From Erinaceus europaeus (lineage: Eukaryota > Chordata > Mammalia > Eulipotyphla > Erinaceidae): a DNA stretch of 64,000 bases. Position numbers and translations under genes: made by a program. Positions 10,340-20,594 of the stretch are shown piece by piece; position 1 is the stretch's first letter, and each line of letters starts with the position of its first letter. Location of the stretch: contig NC_080165.1 in the NCBI RefSeq assembly GCF_950295315.1, positions 6,105,320-6,169,319 of the forward strand. The letters are read 5' to 3'. Below the pieces are notes generated by a model. The model was not told the origin of the DNA. It searched no databases and saw only the letters and a program-made list of their open reading frames with translations.

Positions 10340-10547
10340 TTTTTAAAAATCTAGTTCGGAAAGAGACAAAAATAAATCGAGGGAGAAGTGGGAGGCGAGG
10401 AAGGAAGGAGTGAGCGAGACAGCCAGACACCTGCAGCCCTGCGTCACCACACGTGGTGCTTCCCCGCTGCAGGTGGGGAGAGGGGGCTTGAACCCGGGGC
10501 CTTGCTCATGCTCACAGGAGCCCTCTGCCAGGCACATAACTGCTCGG
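10340..10547 (-). mobile_element. SINE-B, minus strand, diverged
   Basis: Body CACCTGCAGCCCTGCGTCAC and the GCAGGTGGGGA box are clear; the B-box reads GCTTGAACCC on the plus strand. The head ends near GCCAGGCAC. Confidence 0.8.
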
Positions 10548-10724
10548 CACCGTCAAGACAGAAACATTTCCGTGTTCAGACTTAGATCACCAACGCCTCT
10601 GACTGACCTGCCAGAAGAAAGAGAATAGGATTCGCGGACAGCATCTGGCTTCTGCAGACCTACACCAGCAGGAGGGCGCTTACTGTTACCTCATGGCTGC
10701 TGGCACAAAAACAGAGTCACCTCA

Positions 10725-10950
10725 ACGCCCATGTTCAGCGGGGAAGCAATGACAGAAGCCAGACCTTCCACCTTCTGCAACCCACAAGGACCCTGGGTCC
10801 ATGCTCCCAGAGGGATAAAGAATAGGAAAGCTGTCAGGGGAGGGGATGGGAGACGGAGACCTGGTGGTGGGAATTGTGTGGAGTTGTGCCCCTCTGATCC
10901 TGTGGTTTTGTTTAAGTCTCCTTTTTTAAGTAAATAATAATAATAAACCA
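10725..10950 (+). mobile_element. L1-like 3' end, plus strand
   Basis: The block begins near GCCCATGTTCAGCGGGGAAG and carries CAGAAGCCAGACCTTCCACC, the GGTGGTGGGAATTGTGTGGA block and an AATAATAATAATAAA tail. The same sequence recurs in this window at 28150-28730 and 45800-46025 and on the minus strand at 27230, 44800 and 62150. Confidence 0.7.
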
Positions 10951-11779
10951 GAATCACCGCATATACTGTTAGCCTTCTAGGTCAAAACAGACACCTCGCA
11001 GGCACAAGATGGCCAAGAATTCCGATCTTGTTTCTGTCCTCTCTGTAAGTTCTTCTTGGGCTCATGTTCCCCAACGCCATCACTTTAGGGCATTAACAGT
11101 AATAATTTCCAGACCTTTGCAGAGAGAAGATTAACCATTGGTGAGCCTGCTACTTCTCTTTAGTTTGCCAAAAAAACAAACAAACAAAAAGACAAAAAAA
11201 AAAAAAAAAAAACCAAACCCAAGTACACAATCTCAACTCACCAAGGTAACCAAGGGCCCAGAGGGTGAATGAACCAGAGGAGAGCTCTTTCCTGCTAGGG
11301 AGATTGCTCTTAGTCTCACCCTAGGCAGATGCTATTCAAGCACACCTCGAGATGATGAGAGATTGCACCCGCATTGTCTCCCGCGCTGCACACTTCACTT
11401 CCCATCTGTCCCCGGGGACATGCACAGCCATGTGGACGGTTCTCTCTACCAGTGACTCCGCTGTTCCTCTCTGAATGTCCTCAAACTCAGCCTGATGGGC
11501 CTCTTGCAACTGACGGAGCCAGTAGCCTCCTGGTTATCTAGAGGGAAACTTCCTCACCATCTTCAATTCCATCCTCTCTGTCCAGAACTATGTGATATTT
11601 AACAGCTATCGCCAAAACTAATAAAATAAAATAAACAAAACCCAAAAGATGAATATGTGCAGACTACTGTGTAGTTGATCCAATCCAAAATACAGATGAG
11701 ATCACTACTTGAAATGTGAAAGCGACTAAGTTACTTTCTGAATTTTCCTGATTAACTCAAGAAAGTCTCTTGACACATC
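10951..11779. other. No recognisable gene or repeat
   Basis: Unique-looking, with an A-run near 11198-11213. Confidence 0.45.
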
Positions 11780-11788
11780 AGAAATTGT

Positions 11789-12018
11789 TATGCTTTTTCT
11801 TTTTAGTATGTGATTTTTTAAAAAACTATTGGATAGAGACAGAGAGAAATTGAGAGGGGAGGGGAAGATAGAGAGGGAAAGAGACAGACAAGACACCTGC
11901 AGCCCTGCTTCACCACTCGTGAAGCTTTCTCTCTGCAGGTGGAGACCAGGGACTTGAACCTGGGTCCTTGTGCCCTGTGATGTGAGCATTTAACCAGGTG
12001 CACCACTACCTGGCTCCT
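11789..12018 (-). mobile_element. SINE-B, minus strand, with TSD
   Basis: Full copy read leftwards, ending GGAGCCAGGTAGTGGTGC on the minus strand. A 9-bp repeat AGAAATTGT flanks it (11780-11788 and 12019-12027). Confidence 0.9.
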
Positions 12019-12027
12019 AGAAATTGT

Positions 12028-12726
12028 CTTTTGCTTAACATCTAAATTGACATAATCCCAATTCAACAAACATCTACTAGGTGAGAGCTGACATTAATTC
12101 ATTTAGGTCCAAACATATATATATATAGTTTTCTAGGATCAATTTATTATCTGCATGACTTTTAGTCTCCCCCCCCCCTTTCTTCTTTACTCCACTTTGA
12201 CAGGTGTCTGGGTTTGGATGGCAAGCCATGAGTACTCAACACACACAGGATATGTAGTCTGGGAACCTTCCTGTTTGGCATTTATTTAATCAGTTAGTTA
12301 GTTCAACCTGTCCTTTAAGCATCTAAGTACCTTAGTCTAAGCAGCTCTCCGCCCGGCTTCTGGAAGAGGCTGCTGATGGCAGACTGTCCCTCTCTCTGCG
12401 ACAACGCTCACGCAGGCAGACAGAACGTGGCCTTTCTTCAACGTCACACCCCACAGACTAAGCCTGTCCCCCTTCCCCCCACAATGACCTGCCTGGGGGA
12501 GACAGTGGTTTACCAGATGGCCGTTGTTCCATGACTGTGACTTGGTGTCTGCCTGTGATGGGGTTTTGCTCACCACTCCCACCACCGACTGAAGTTCCTT
12601 GCCACCCTGGACCCTCTCAGCACCCCCCCACACACACACACACACACTCACACACACTCACACCTTCTCCTGCAGTCTTTCCCTCTGCTGCAACAGGCCA
12701 AGTAAGTGTAAGTTGTCGTTGTTCGT
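12028..12726. other. No recognisable gene; (CA)n at 12628-12662
   Basis: A CA-rich simple repeat with ACTCAC interruptions lies near the right end. The rest is unassigned. Confidence 0.5.
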
Positions 12727-12842
12727 TTTTCCAGAGCATTGATCAACTGTGGTTTCTGGAGGTGCAGGGGGGTGAAGCTGGGACTTTGGAGCCTCAGGCA
12801 TGAGAGTCTCTTTGCCAAACCCTTATGCTGTCTAACCCCATG
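12727..12842 (-). mobile_element. SINE-C, minus strand
   Basis: Recognisable from CCAGAGCATTGATCAACTG and GCCTCAGGCATGAGAGTCTC. The A-tail is short. Confidence 0.75.
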
Positions 12843-12879
12843 CAAAGCTAGTGTCAGTTAAAGACATGTTTGTTATCCA

Positions 12880-12899
12880 AAAAAAAAAAAAAAAAAAAA
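12880..12899. repeat. Poly-A run
   Basis: About 19 A residues with no obvious element upstream. Confidence 0.8.
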
Positions 12900-13584
12900 G
12901 ACTCTTAAGAGGGGGAGGAAAAATACCAAAGTAAGAGAGAACAGCAGTCGGCCGTGGGGTGCGGATGTGTCCTCACTCCCATGCTCAACCCGCAGTGCGG
13001 ACGCTACAGGGGACTGCACTCTGCCCAGTCCTTCTGACCCAATAAGTGAGATCCTGAAAGAAAAAATGTTAATGCTATAAGTACTTAACCAGAAAATTCT
13101 GTCACCAAGAATAACATGTTTCCAACAACTTTAACTCTTACAACTAATAAGATCAGGCGAGGGTAGGAAGGACACATTTCCTGTCTAATCTGTAAGCATT
13201 CAATCGTATTCGTAGCAAAGTATGGTTTGTTTATTTTATCTTACTTATTTTATTTTACAGGTATATGTATGATGTAGAGGTAGGCTTTATCCTGGGCCTT
13301 GAAGGGAGATTTTGATCAAGGAAAGCAACGCAGGAAACAGATTAGATCTTTCAAGGACACAGGGATCCAGTTCTGCACAGCTGGGGCTGTGGAGAGAGAG
13401 TTTCCCACTTTGCTTCTGTCACATCTATACCTGGACTTGAACTTTTACAACGTGAATCTGTTTGAGGGAAGATGTTTTCATTCTCTCATCGCAAGGGAAA
13501 GAGTGAGTAATTAATAAAGTGTGACTTATGTCAGGCAACCCGTGGACTCAGAGGGGAAGGCGGGAAGGTGCTGAGGAGGGGGTG
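12900..13584. other. No recognisable gene or repeat
   Basis: No feature I can support. Confidence 0.45.
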
Positions 13585-13738
13585 TGGGGACGGATAAGAA
13601 GCTCACTTGGTAGGGCAGGGCTGTGCTAGGAGCATGGCCTGGGTTCGAGTCCAGTCTCCACCACATTGAAGGAAGCTCCAGTGTGTTCTCGGTTCCAGTT
13701 CTTCTCTGCTTCTATCTTAAAAAAAAAAAAATTAAAAA
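13585..13738 (+). mobile_element. SINE-D, plus strand
   Basis: Head GATAAGAAGCTCACTTGGTA, B-box-like GGGTTCGAGTCC, then TTGAAGGAAGCTCCAGTGTG and poly-A. This is the clearest plus-strand copy of the family. Confidence 0.6.
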
Positions 13739-14094
13739 TAGATGAGGTGTAGGAGGCCAGTGCTGTGTGGTGGAGGAAGATGGAGTTGGGCGGTGAACCC
13801 TGAGATGTGAAACCGTGAGATGTGAAACCGTATTCCCGTGACAACAACAGGCTTGTAAAAAAAAAAAAAAAACATTTTCTTAACTAAAATAACAAGATGT
13901 TTTTACTTCTGAAAAGGATAGAAAGGAGAAGAATGGTGAAAGTAGAAGTTGTATTTAAGGGGATCCTAGAGAAAACTGAAAATGGACTTGAAATGCTTGG
14001 GTGATGCACTCAAGTGTTTTGAAAGCAAACAGAGGGAGAAAGTCAATGGTTAGCAAAAGTTCAGATTAAAAAATAAACACATGAAATAAAACAC
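13739..14094. other. No gene; 15-bp tandem pair near 13800
   Basis: TGAGATGTGAAACCG is repeated twice in tandem at about 13800-13830, followed by an A-run at 13857-13871. The rest is unassigned. Confidence 0.5.
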
Positions 14095-14104
14095 ATGCTT
14101 GCAT

Positions 14105-14203
14105 GCACCCTGGGAAGGGGAAGTGGCCCAGAACTTGAAGCAGGGGGTTCTGAGTTCAGTCCTCCACGTTCTTCATGCCTGAGCAATGCTCTGGTTTTCT
14201 TAT

Positions 14204-14242
<39 letters not shown>

Positions 14243-14325
14243 CTCTCTCTCTCTCTCCCTCTGTCTCTCTCTCTCTCTCTCACACACACATACACACACA
14301 CTTAATAAACAAATAAATAAATCCA
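14105..14325 (+). mobile_element. Diverged tRNA-like SINE with (CT)n/(CA)n tail
   Basis: TGCCTGAGCAATGCTCTGG resembles the SINE-C body, followed by (CT)n and (CA)n at 14206-14302 and an AATAAACAAATAAATAAAT tail. The head is too diverged to assign firmly. Confidence 0.45.
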
Positions 14326-14531
14326 TCTTTAATGTGTGTGTGCTTGTTGATTACATCATCGACGCTAGAGTACGAAACAAGGACCAGTGTGTGTATTCTG
14401 GATTACATTAACATAGCAAAACTGAGCCTTAAACAACCAAGTTTAGTGTCTAACACAGTTTTGCACACCTCCAATGTGTGTTACTCAGAGCAGACTTTTA
14501 GCCAGGGCTCATTGGAGCTTACGTCAGGGGT

Positions 14532-14601
14532 GAATACTAACCCCACTCAAATATACAGAATCCAGCGAATACTAATCCCACTCAAATATGCAGAATCCAG
14601 C
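14532..14601. repeat. 35-bp tandem duplication
   Basis: Two units (14532-14566 and 14567-14601) beginning GAATACTAA and ending GAATCCAGC, differing at two sites by eye. Confidence 0.9.
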
Positions 14602-14832
14602 GTGGAGGATTCCACAAATTGGTTGGTGTCCTGAAGTCCAGTTTGATTTTGTTTTTGTGTGTGAATGAGTTTGAGATTAGACTTCTATAGCCTAAATTTA
14701 AAACCGACATGAGTTGTGGAATACGTCAAGTCAGATACTGTATGTAGAGATTTTAGGGAAAGGATTGTCACAGGATGGGCACTCAGTTCTTGATTTCTTT
14801 TCTTTTCTTCCTTCCTTCCTTTCTCTCTTTCT

Positions 14833-14952
14833 TTTTTACCAGAGCACTGCTCAGCTCTGGCTGATGGTGGTGCGGGGGCCTGAACCTGGGACTTTGAAGC
14901 CTCAGGTCTGAGAATCTCTTTACAGAACCGTGATGCTATCTATCCCTCCCCA
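14833..14952 (-). mobile_element. SINE-C, minus strand
   Basis: ACCAGAGCACTGCTCAGCTC start (tail side) and GAAGCCTCAGGTCTGAGA. Head end is diverged. Confidence 0.8.
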
Positions 14953-15394
14953 GTACTTATTTTCATTATTTCATGATATTAAGTACCTTGAAACTGAAAC
15001 GGTATGAAATGGTGTGGCCTCAGGTAATCGGGTGTGACTGAAGACGGTGGTTGGTGACCCCGCCATCATTACCACTTGGGTGTCCTTAGACCCCAGAGAA
15101 GGACAACTTCCTCTTCTCTCAGCAGACGAAGGCAAGGGCCTAAAGAACCTTCCCTGCGGGGACCTGGGATTCAGAGGCGGGGATACGGCTGAGCTCCGGA
15201 CACGCGTGCAGGCCTCTGCCACCTGACAGTGCCGTGTATGACATAGGTCAGCGGCAGTCCAACAGACTCAGAAGCCTCGGAGAAGCTCTCTCAAGTTCTA
15301 ACTAGTGCTCAGAGACCAGGGCTGCAGGGTGAGTGACAGCCTCCACAGATCACAGCTAAGTCTCCAAGGGTCACAAGACACTAATTTATGTATT
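14953..15394. other. No recognisable gene or repeat
   Basis: Slightly GC-rich in the middle, otherwise featureless to me. Confidence 0.45.
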
Positions 15395-15395
15395 T

Positions 15396-15750
15396 TATTT
15401 TATTTTATTTTTCCTCCAAGGGTTATCACTGGGGCTCGGTGCCTGCACTATGAATCCATTGCTCCTAGAGGCCATTTTTCCTATTTCGTTGCCCTTGTTG
15501 TTGCACTTGTTGTAGTTGTTATTGCTATTGTTGTCATAGCTGTTGTTGTTGGGTAGGACAGAGAGAAATGGAGAGAGGAGGGGAAGACAGAGAGGGGGAG
15601 AGAAAGACAGACACCTGCAGACCTGCTTCACTGCCTGTGAAGCGACTCCCCTGCAGGTGGGGAGCCGGGGACTGGAACCGAGATCCTTGCGGGTTCTTGT
15701 GCTTCGCACCATGTGCGCTTAACCCACTGCGCAACCGCCCACCCCCCATA
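15396..15750 (-). mobile_element. SINE-A long form, minus strand
   Basis: Complete long form on the minus strand from poly-A, AACCCTTGGAGG, CAACAA region and body to the GGGCGGTTGCGCAGTGGG head. Confidence 0.92.
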
Positions 15751-15759
15751 TTTATTTAT

Positions 15760-16766
15760 TTTTAATATAGCTTTTCTTTGGGAAATGGTATGAGGTGGTC
15801 ACAGTCCCAAGGAGAAATGTACAACCTTCACAGGTATGGGGTGGGGGGGAGTTAAACAAAACACTGACTAATAGTTATTGATCAAAGAGGAAATCAAATA
15901 GGAAGGACATTGTTGGGGGAAATTTGCTGAGGCTTGACCCCCTGCTCTCTCGGGAAGAACTTGTCTTGCTGAAACACACTGAAGGGACGTCCTGAGAATA
16001 AGCTGACCCCTCACCCACACAGGAAGATTTACCCCTGCCTGCAATTGACAAAAATGCATCAGACAAAATGCATCAGACAAAAATGCATCACAAATCCTAG
16101 ACCCGGGTCACGACACTTCCCATGCCAGAAAAAGTAAGAGGCCTCTGTAAGGACCAACAACGGGGAGGTCGGGGGGGGAGCTTGGGCTTCGTAGCTCCCT
16201 TGATCCCAAATGGAGCATCCCAGCTCCCCTGGCTGCTACATTATACTTTCCTTTGTCTGCACACCTGACTCTATTTGCCTCCCTTGGTGTCTCGTAATCC
16301 TGACATTTTGGTGCTAAAACAAGAGAGGGCCTATGGGTCTAGCCTCATCCTCTGGGCCTGTGGTATCTGTGGGCTCTCGCTCCCGGTGCCCCTGCCTCCC
16401 CTGCCGTTGGGTGTCCTGGGGTGCCCTGGGGTGAGCAGGGCCAAGTGCAGAGACGGCAGTCAGCTCTGGGACTCTCTCTGGGAGAGCCTCAGGGCTCCAC
16501 GCGTGTACTGGGGGAATCAAGGCAAGCAGAAACACACGTAGCTCGGGGAGAAGGGAGAGGTCATCATCACCCCAAACACAAAGCAACGCGATGCACAGTC
16601 ACATTTTGACCTGCAAACTGTTGGATCACAAGTGGAAAGTTACCATCCAAGGCTTGGCCGTGAGCGGTGGGCGGCTCAGTGCATATTTCCCTGGGGGTAA
16701 ATTACAGGCACTTGGGGGGGGGGGTTTAGTAACAGGAGTTTGCGGTGGTTTTCAAGTTTGGCCAGA
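15760..16766. other. No gene; short TGCATCAGAC tandem at 16050-16092
   Basis: Three near-tandem copies of an ~15-bp unit AAAAATGCATCAGAC occur at about 16050-16092. A G-run is present at 16717-16725. The remainder is moderately GC-rich and unassigned. Confidence 0.45.
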
Positions 16767-16779
16767 CACAATGTACACT

Positions 16780-16975
16780 TCTTCTTCTTCTAGCGTTTGC
16801 CCTTCTTCCCTAGCCAGTCAACAGCGTCAAGTTGAAAGCTGTCAGGAGCTGCTTGTTGCTGGCTTTGAAAGTGACTGGGATCCATGTGGATTCAGTCGGC
16901 TAGGAAGGATCATCAGTTTCCCCAATGAATGGGTACTCACGGGATGCTCCACGAGAAGGTCGATCCAATGCATCC
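16780..16975 (-). mobile_element. Short non-autonomous element with Vingi 3' tail, copy 2, perfect TSD
   Basis: A 196-bp element on the minus strand. It begins GGATGCATTGGATCGACC and ends in the Vingi-type tail ...GCTAGAAGAAGAAGAAG. A perfect 13-bp duplication CACAATGTACACT flanks it (16767-16779 and 16976-16988), so both ends are genuine and the unit moved as a discrete transcript. About 96 % identical to copy 1. The 5' part may be the 5' end of Vingi (an internally deleted derivative) or an unrelated head; the Vingi copies here are 5' truncated, so this window cannot decide. Confidence 0.85.
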
Positions 16976-16988
16976 CACAATGTACACT

Positions 16989-17402
16989 AATCCATGGCCT
17001 TTGTTTAAAGGGGGGGGAGTGGCATGTGCAGAAAGGCGCCCAGGTCCGGGGTTCCAACACTCATAAATTCAGAGGTCAGGGGGGGACTTGCCATTTTCTC
17101 AGCCCGGAGGGGGGAGAACCTGGGGTCTACCTGCTCAGACTCTCATGGAAACAATGGCCTGAACTTCCTGGACACTGGGCCCAGTTCCCTACAGGTATCC
17201 CACAATGCTACCAAATATCACCTCTGAACAAATGAAAATGAAGATCAGGTTCACAGAGACCGTGGGCTATGACAAACACACCACGGCGACTGCGATAGTT
17301 TGGTTACAAACATCAGGGAACGAGAGGACTCTAACTTGACACCTGGAGTTGGTGGGAAGGTAGATTGGTTCCAACCTGTGGAAACACTCAGAATCCCAGA
17401 CA
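16989..17402. other. No recognisable gene or repeat
   Basis: Unique-looking sequence with some G-runs. Confidence 0.45.
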
Positions 17403-17403
17403 T

Positions 17404-17596
17404 GGGGGCCGGGGCGGTGGTGCACCTGGTCAAGGGCTCGCACTTCAGGGTCTAAGGACACAGGTTCAAGACCCGGGTCCCCACCTGCAGAGGGAAAGCT
17501 TCACGAGTAGTGAAGCAGGGCTGCAGGGGTCTCTCTGTCTCTTTCTCTGCCCCGCCTCCTCTCAATTTCTGTCTTTATCCAATAATAAATAAAAAT
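17404..17596 (+). mobile_element. SINE-B, plus strand, with TSD
   Basis: Head GGGCGGTGGTGCACCTGGTC to tail CCAATAATAAATAAAAATG. A 14-bp repeat AATCCYAGACATGG (one mismatch) flanks the SINE plus its TA microsatellite (about 17390-17403 and 17661-17674). Confidence 0.88.
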
Positions 17597-17597
17597 G

Positions 17598-17643
<46 letters not shown>

Positions 17644-17657
17644 CAATATATATATAT
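17597..17657. repeat. (TA)n microsatellite
   Basis: About 60 bp of TA with one TTGCAA interruption, apparently grown from the SINE-B tail because it lies inside the TSD. Confidence 0.95.
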
Positions 17658-18415
17658 GACAATCCTAGACATGGACTCACCCTATCATCTGACAGTCCCC
17701 CTGCCCTGCGGGGGATCTGGCCAAAGGACCCAGGAACATCTGCCCAAACAAGTCTTGCGTGTTTTTGCTCCCAGCCCCAGTTTGTAACAGCCGGGCATTG
17801 CATTTAAATGGAAATGGCACCGTCGTTGTGTTTGAATGAGATGGGAGTCCTAGAGAAGGAAGTCACGGGGCGAATGGAATCGCCTCTGCACCAGAAAAGA
17901 GAGAGTGTTGCAAACACAGGAGCCACAGTCAGTCAGTTCAGCCCCGGACCCCGAGCAGGGAGGGGGGGGCCCGGCGCGGCGCGGCCAGGGGAGCTGCGCT
18001 TGCAGCCCGCGGCCAGCAGAGGGCGAGCCGGAGCCGCCGGCCGCGCTAGCGCACCATCGAGCGGGATTCCACTCGGAGTCCCGCGACTCCGCCGCAGCCC
18101 GTGCGTTTTACTCCGTTTAGAATAAATTTAAAAAGTCAGGCCTAGCGCCCGCCGCCTTCCGATCCCGCCCTCCCTGCTCCCGCCTCGCTTTCCCTGGAAT
18201 CGCGCGCGGTCTGCGGGGAGCGCTGTGTGCCGCGCCCGCGCGCCCCGGAATCGGAGGCGGGAGGGCGGCCGCCGGGGGGCGATGGCCGCGGGGCTCAGGG
18301 CGGCGCGGGGCGCGGATCCGCCGCGAGCGGGAGGAGCGGGAGGAGCGGCCCCGGGAGGGCGCAGGGCGCCGGCGCGAGCTTTGTAGGCGGCGCCGAGGCA
18401 GCTCTGAGCGCCGGC

Positions 18416-18498
18416 ACCAGGATGGCCGAGTGGTTAAGGCGTTGGACTTAAGATCCAATGGACATGTGTCCGCGTGGGTTCGAACCCCACTCCTGGTA
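18416..18498 (+). tRNA. tRNA-Leu (anticodon TAA)
   Basis: An 83-nt class II tRNA that reads UUA leucine codons. The acceptor stem pairs ACCAGGA with TCCTGGT through seven base pairs, followed by the discriminator A. The anticodon loop CTTAAGA holds TAA at 18449-18451 between TTGGA and TCCAA arms. The long variable arm pairs at GGACATGTGTCC. The A box TGGCCGAGTGG (18423-18433) and B box GGTTCGAACCC (18477-18487) are intact, CCA is not encoded, and a T-run terminator follows within 10 bp. There is no intron. All features fit a functional gene rather than a SINE head. It closely matches the human tRNA-Leu(TAA) isodecoder as I remember it. Confidence 0.97.
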
Positions 18499-18505
18499 GT
18501 TCGCC

Positions 18506-18509
18506 TTTT
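18506..18509 (+). terminator. Pol III terminator of the tRNA-Leu gene
   Basis: TTTT, seven bases after the mature tRNA end; a further TTTT lies about 8 bases on. Confidence 0.85.
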
Positions 18510-18621
18510 CTCGCTTTTAGAGAAGCGTCGGGCTTCTCTTTTGGAAACGGACCTGTGGCTGAGCTCCGCCGCGACTCCGTCTGGTGGCTGAGGCCGGAGG
18601 AAACGCGGCGGGCGGCGGCGG

Positions 18622-19572
18622 CTCGGACCCGGGCTGGCACCCCTGGTTTGCACCGCAGCTCGGACCCGGGCTGGCACCCCTGGTTTGCACCGCCGCTCGG
18701 TCCCGGGCTGGCACCCCTGATTTGCACCGCAGCTTGCACCGCAGCTCGGACCCGGGCTTGCACCGCAGTTTGCACCGCAGCTCGGTCCCGGGCTGGCACC
18801 CCTGATTTGCACCGCAGCTTGCACCGCAGCTCGGACCCGGGCTTGCACCGCAGTTTGCACCGCAGCTCGGTCCCGGGCTGGCACCCCTGGTTTGCACCGC
18901 AGCTCGGACCCGGGCTGGCACCCCTGGTTTGCACCGCAGCTCGGACCCGGGCTGGCACCCCTGGTTTGCACCGCAGCTCGGACCCGGGCTGGCACCCCTG
19001 GTTTGCACCGCAGCTCGGTCCCGGGCTGGCACCCCTGGTTTGCACCGCAGCTCGGACCCGGGCTGGCACCCCTGGTTTGCACCGCAGCTCGGTCCCGGGC
19101 TGGCACCCCTGGTTTGCACCGCAGCTCGGACCCGGGCTGGCACCCCTGGTTTGCACCGCAGCTCGGACCCGGGCTGGCACCCCTGGTTTGCACCGCAGCT
19201 CGGACCCGGGCTGGCACCCCTGGTTTGCACCGCAGCTCGGACCCGGGCTGGCACCCCTGGTTTGCACCGCAGCTCGGACCCGGGCTGGCACCCCTGATTT
19301 GCACCGCAGCTTGCACCGCAGCTCGGACCCGGGCTTGCACCGCAGTTTGCACCGCAGCTCGGTCCCGGGCTGGCACCCCTGGTTTGCACCGCAGCTCGGA
19401 CCCGGGCTGGCACCCCTGGTTTGCACCGCCGCTCGGACCCGGGCTGGCACCGCCGTTTGCACCGCAGCTCGGACCCGGGCTGGCACCCCTGGTTTGCACC
19501 GCAGCTCGGACCCGGGCTTGCACCGCAGTTTGCACCGCCGCTCGGACCCGGGCTGGCACCGCCGTTTGCACA
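18622..19572. repeat. 37-bp GC-rich minisatellite with higher-order structure
   Basis: About 25 units. The main unit is 37 bp, starting CTCGGACCCGGGCTGGCACC and ending TTTGCACCGCAG, with three CpGs. A variant lacks the ACCCCTGG part, and a 12-bp subunit CTTGCACCGCAG is added in places. A compound block of these variants occurs twice in a row at about 18703-18868 and again near 19283-19370, showing block-wise amplification. The unit has no stop codon in several frames, so long open frames on both strands are by-products. Confidence 0.97.
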
Positions 19573-19710
19573 CGGCCTCGGCCCCCAGTTCAGCTCGCGG
19601 CTGCGGGGCGGCGGGGGCTCCTCCCTCCTGTTTGCTGCGGGCTGCGCGCACCCAGGCCGTCCACCCCCAGGCCGGAGAGTCCACTTTGCAGCTCGGACGC
19701 GCGAGGCTCA

Positions 19711-20336
19711 CATTCGGTCTAAACTTTTAAAAGTTTCGGCTAGACAAGTGTCCTCCCCAGAGATCACATCTGTTAAACAAAGACAAATAAATAAAATGGG
19801 TTTGAGTGGATACATTCAAAAATTCAAAAGTATCCCTGCCATGTTGTTATTATTATTATTATTTGTAGATTTATATACATGTATTTTAGTAAGTACACAT
19901 TGGGCTGGGATGCAGCAACATCTTTTATTTCCCTGCTTAAATGGTGACCAATTATCAAATCATTAAGTGGTGGTTAATTACCGAATCATTAAGTGGAGGC
20001 TAATTACCAGATGACATTTTAGCTGTGAATATATGGTAGCTCACACCGGAGGAGATCTTCAAGAACAGGAGAAAAGGAAGGGAAGAAGGAAGAAGTTCTG
20101 AGGAAGAAAGAAGTCGCAAGCGCGGTGGTGCGGAGAGCATGCTGTTGCAGCCAGGCCTGCAGGCGGGAAGGGGGTGCGGGGGGGGGGGGGGCCCACTGCC
20201 CTTCCCGGCCGCCCCAGCCGAGCTCAGGGTCCCGGGAGAGGAGGCCCCTGCTCCTCCGGATTCCCTCCTGTTATTGAGGATGCCAAGGGAATCCTCCGGC
20301 CCTCCTTCTGTCCGTTTGGGTGTCTCTGCTGTGCAT
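19711..20336. other. No gene; TTA repeat and 26-bp tandem pair
   Basis: A short (TTA)n lies near 19844-19863. A 26-bp unit starting AATCATTAAGTGG is tandemly duplicated at 19958-20009. A G-run sits at about 20178-20191. The rest is unassigned. Confidence 0.55.
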
Positions 20337-20594
20337 TTGGCAAAGTGCAAGGGCCAGCATAAGGGTCCCAGTTTGAGCCCCCAGCTCCCCACCTGCAGGG
20401 GAGTCACTTCACAGGTGGTGAAGCAGGTCTGCAGGTGTCTGTCTTTCTCTCCCTCCCTCTGTCTCCCCTCCTCTCTCCGTTTCTCTCTGTCCTGTCCAAC
20501 AATGAGGACATTAACAACAACAACAATAATAACTAACAAAAAACAACAAGGGCAAGAAAAGGAAAAATAAATAAATAAATTTTTTTTTAAAAAG
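20337..20594 (+). mobile_element. SINE-A, plus strand, 5' truncated
   Basis: Starts inside the head near GCAAAGTGCAAGGGCCAGCA and continues with body, CAACAA region and AAATAAATAAAT tail. Confidence 0.88.

Larger units (their letters stand above)
17940..19710. promoter_or_regulatory. CpG-rich island
   Basis: Strongly GC- and CpG-rich against an AT-leaning window, with many GC-box-like GGGCGG and CCGCCC motifs at 17960-18420. It contains the tRNA-Leu gene and the 37-bp minisatellite. It may serve only the Pol III gene or also an unseen Pol II start; I found no first exon that I can support. Confidence 0.75.

Noticed and set aside
16591..17235. 214-codon open frame
   Set aside because: It crosses the Vingi-tailed element and its TSD, so it cannot be an old conserved gene, and it shows no recognisable domain.
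17940..18415. First exon of a Pol II gene in the CpG island
   Set aside because: GC boxes are present but I see no convincing start, donor site or protein-like frame; left as regulatory only.
18117..19730. Open frames of 276-484 codons on both strands, rich in Pro/Gly/Cys/Arg
   Set aside because: They lie in the 37-bp minisatellite, occur in several frames at once and encode only the repeat. No start context or splice evidence.
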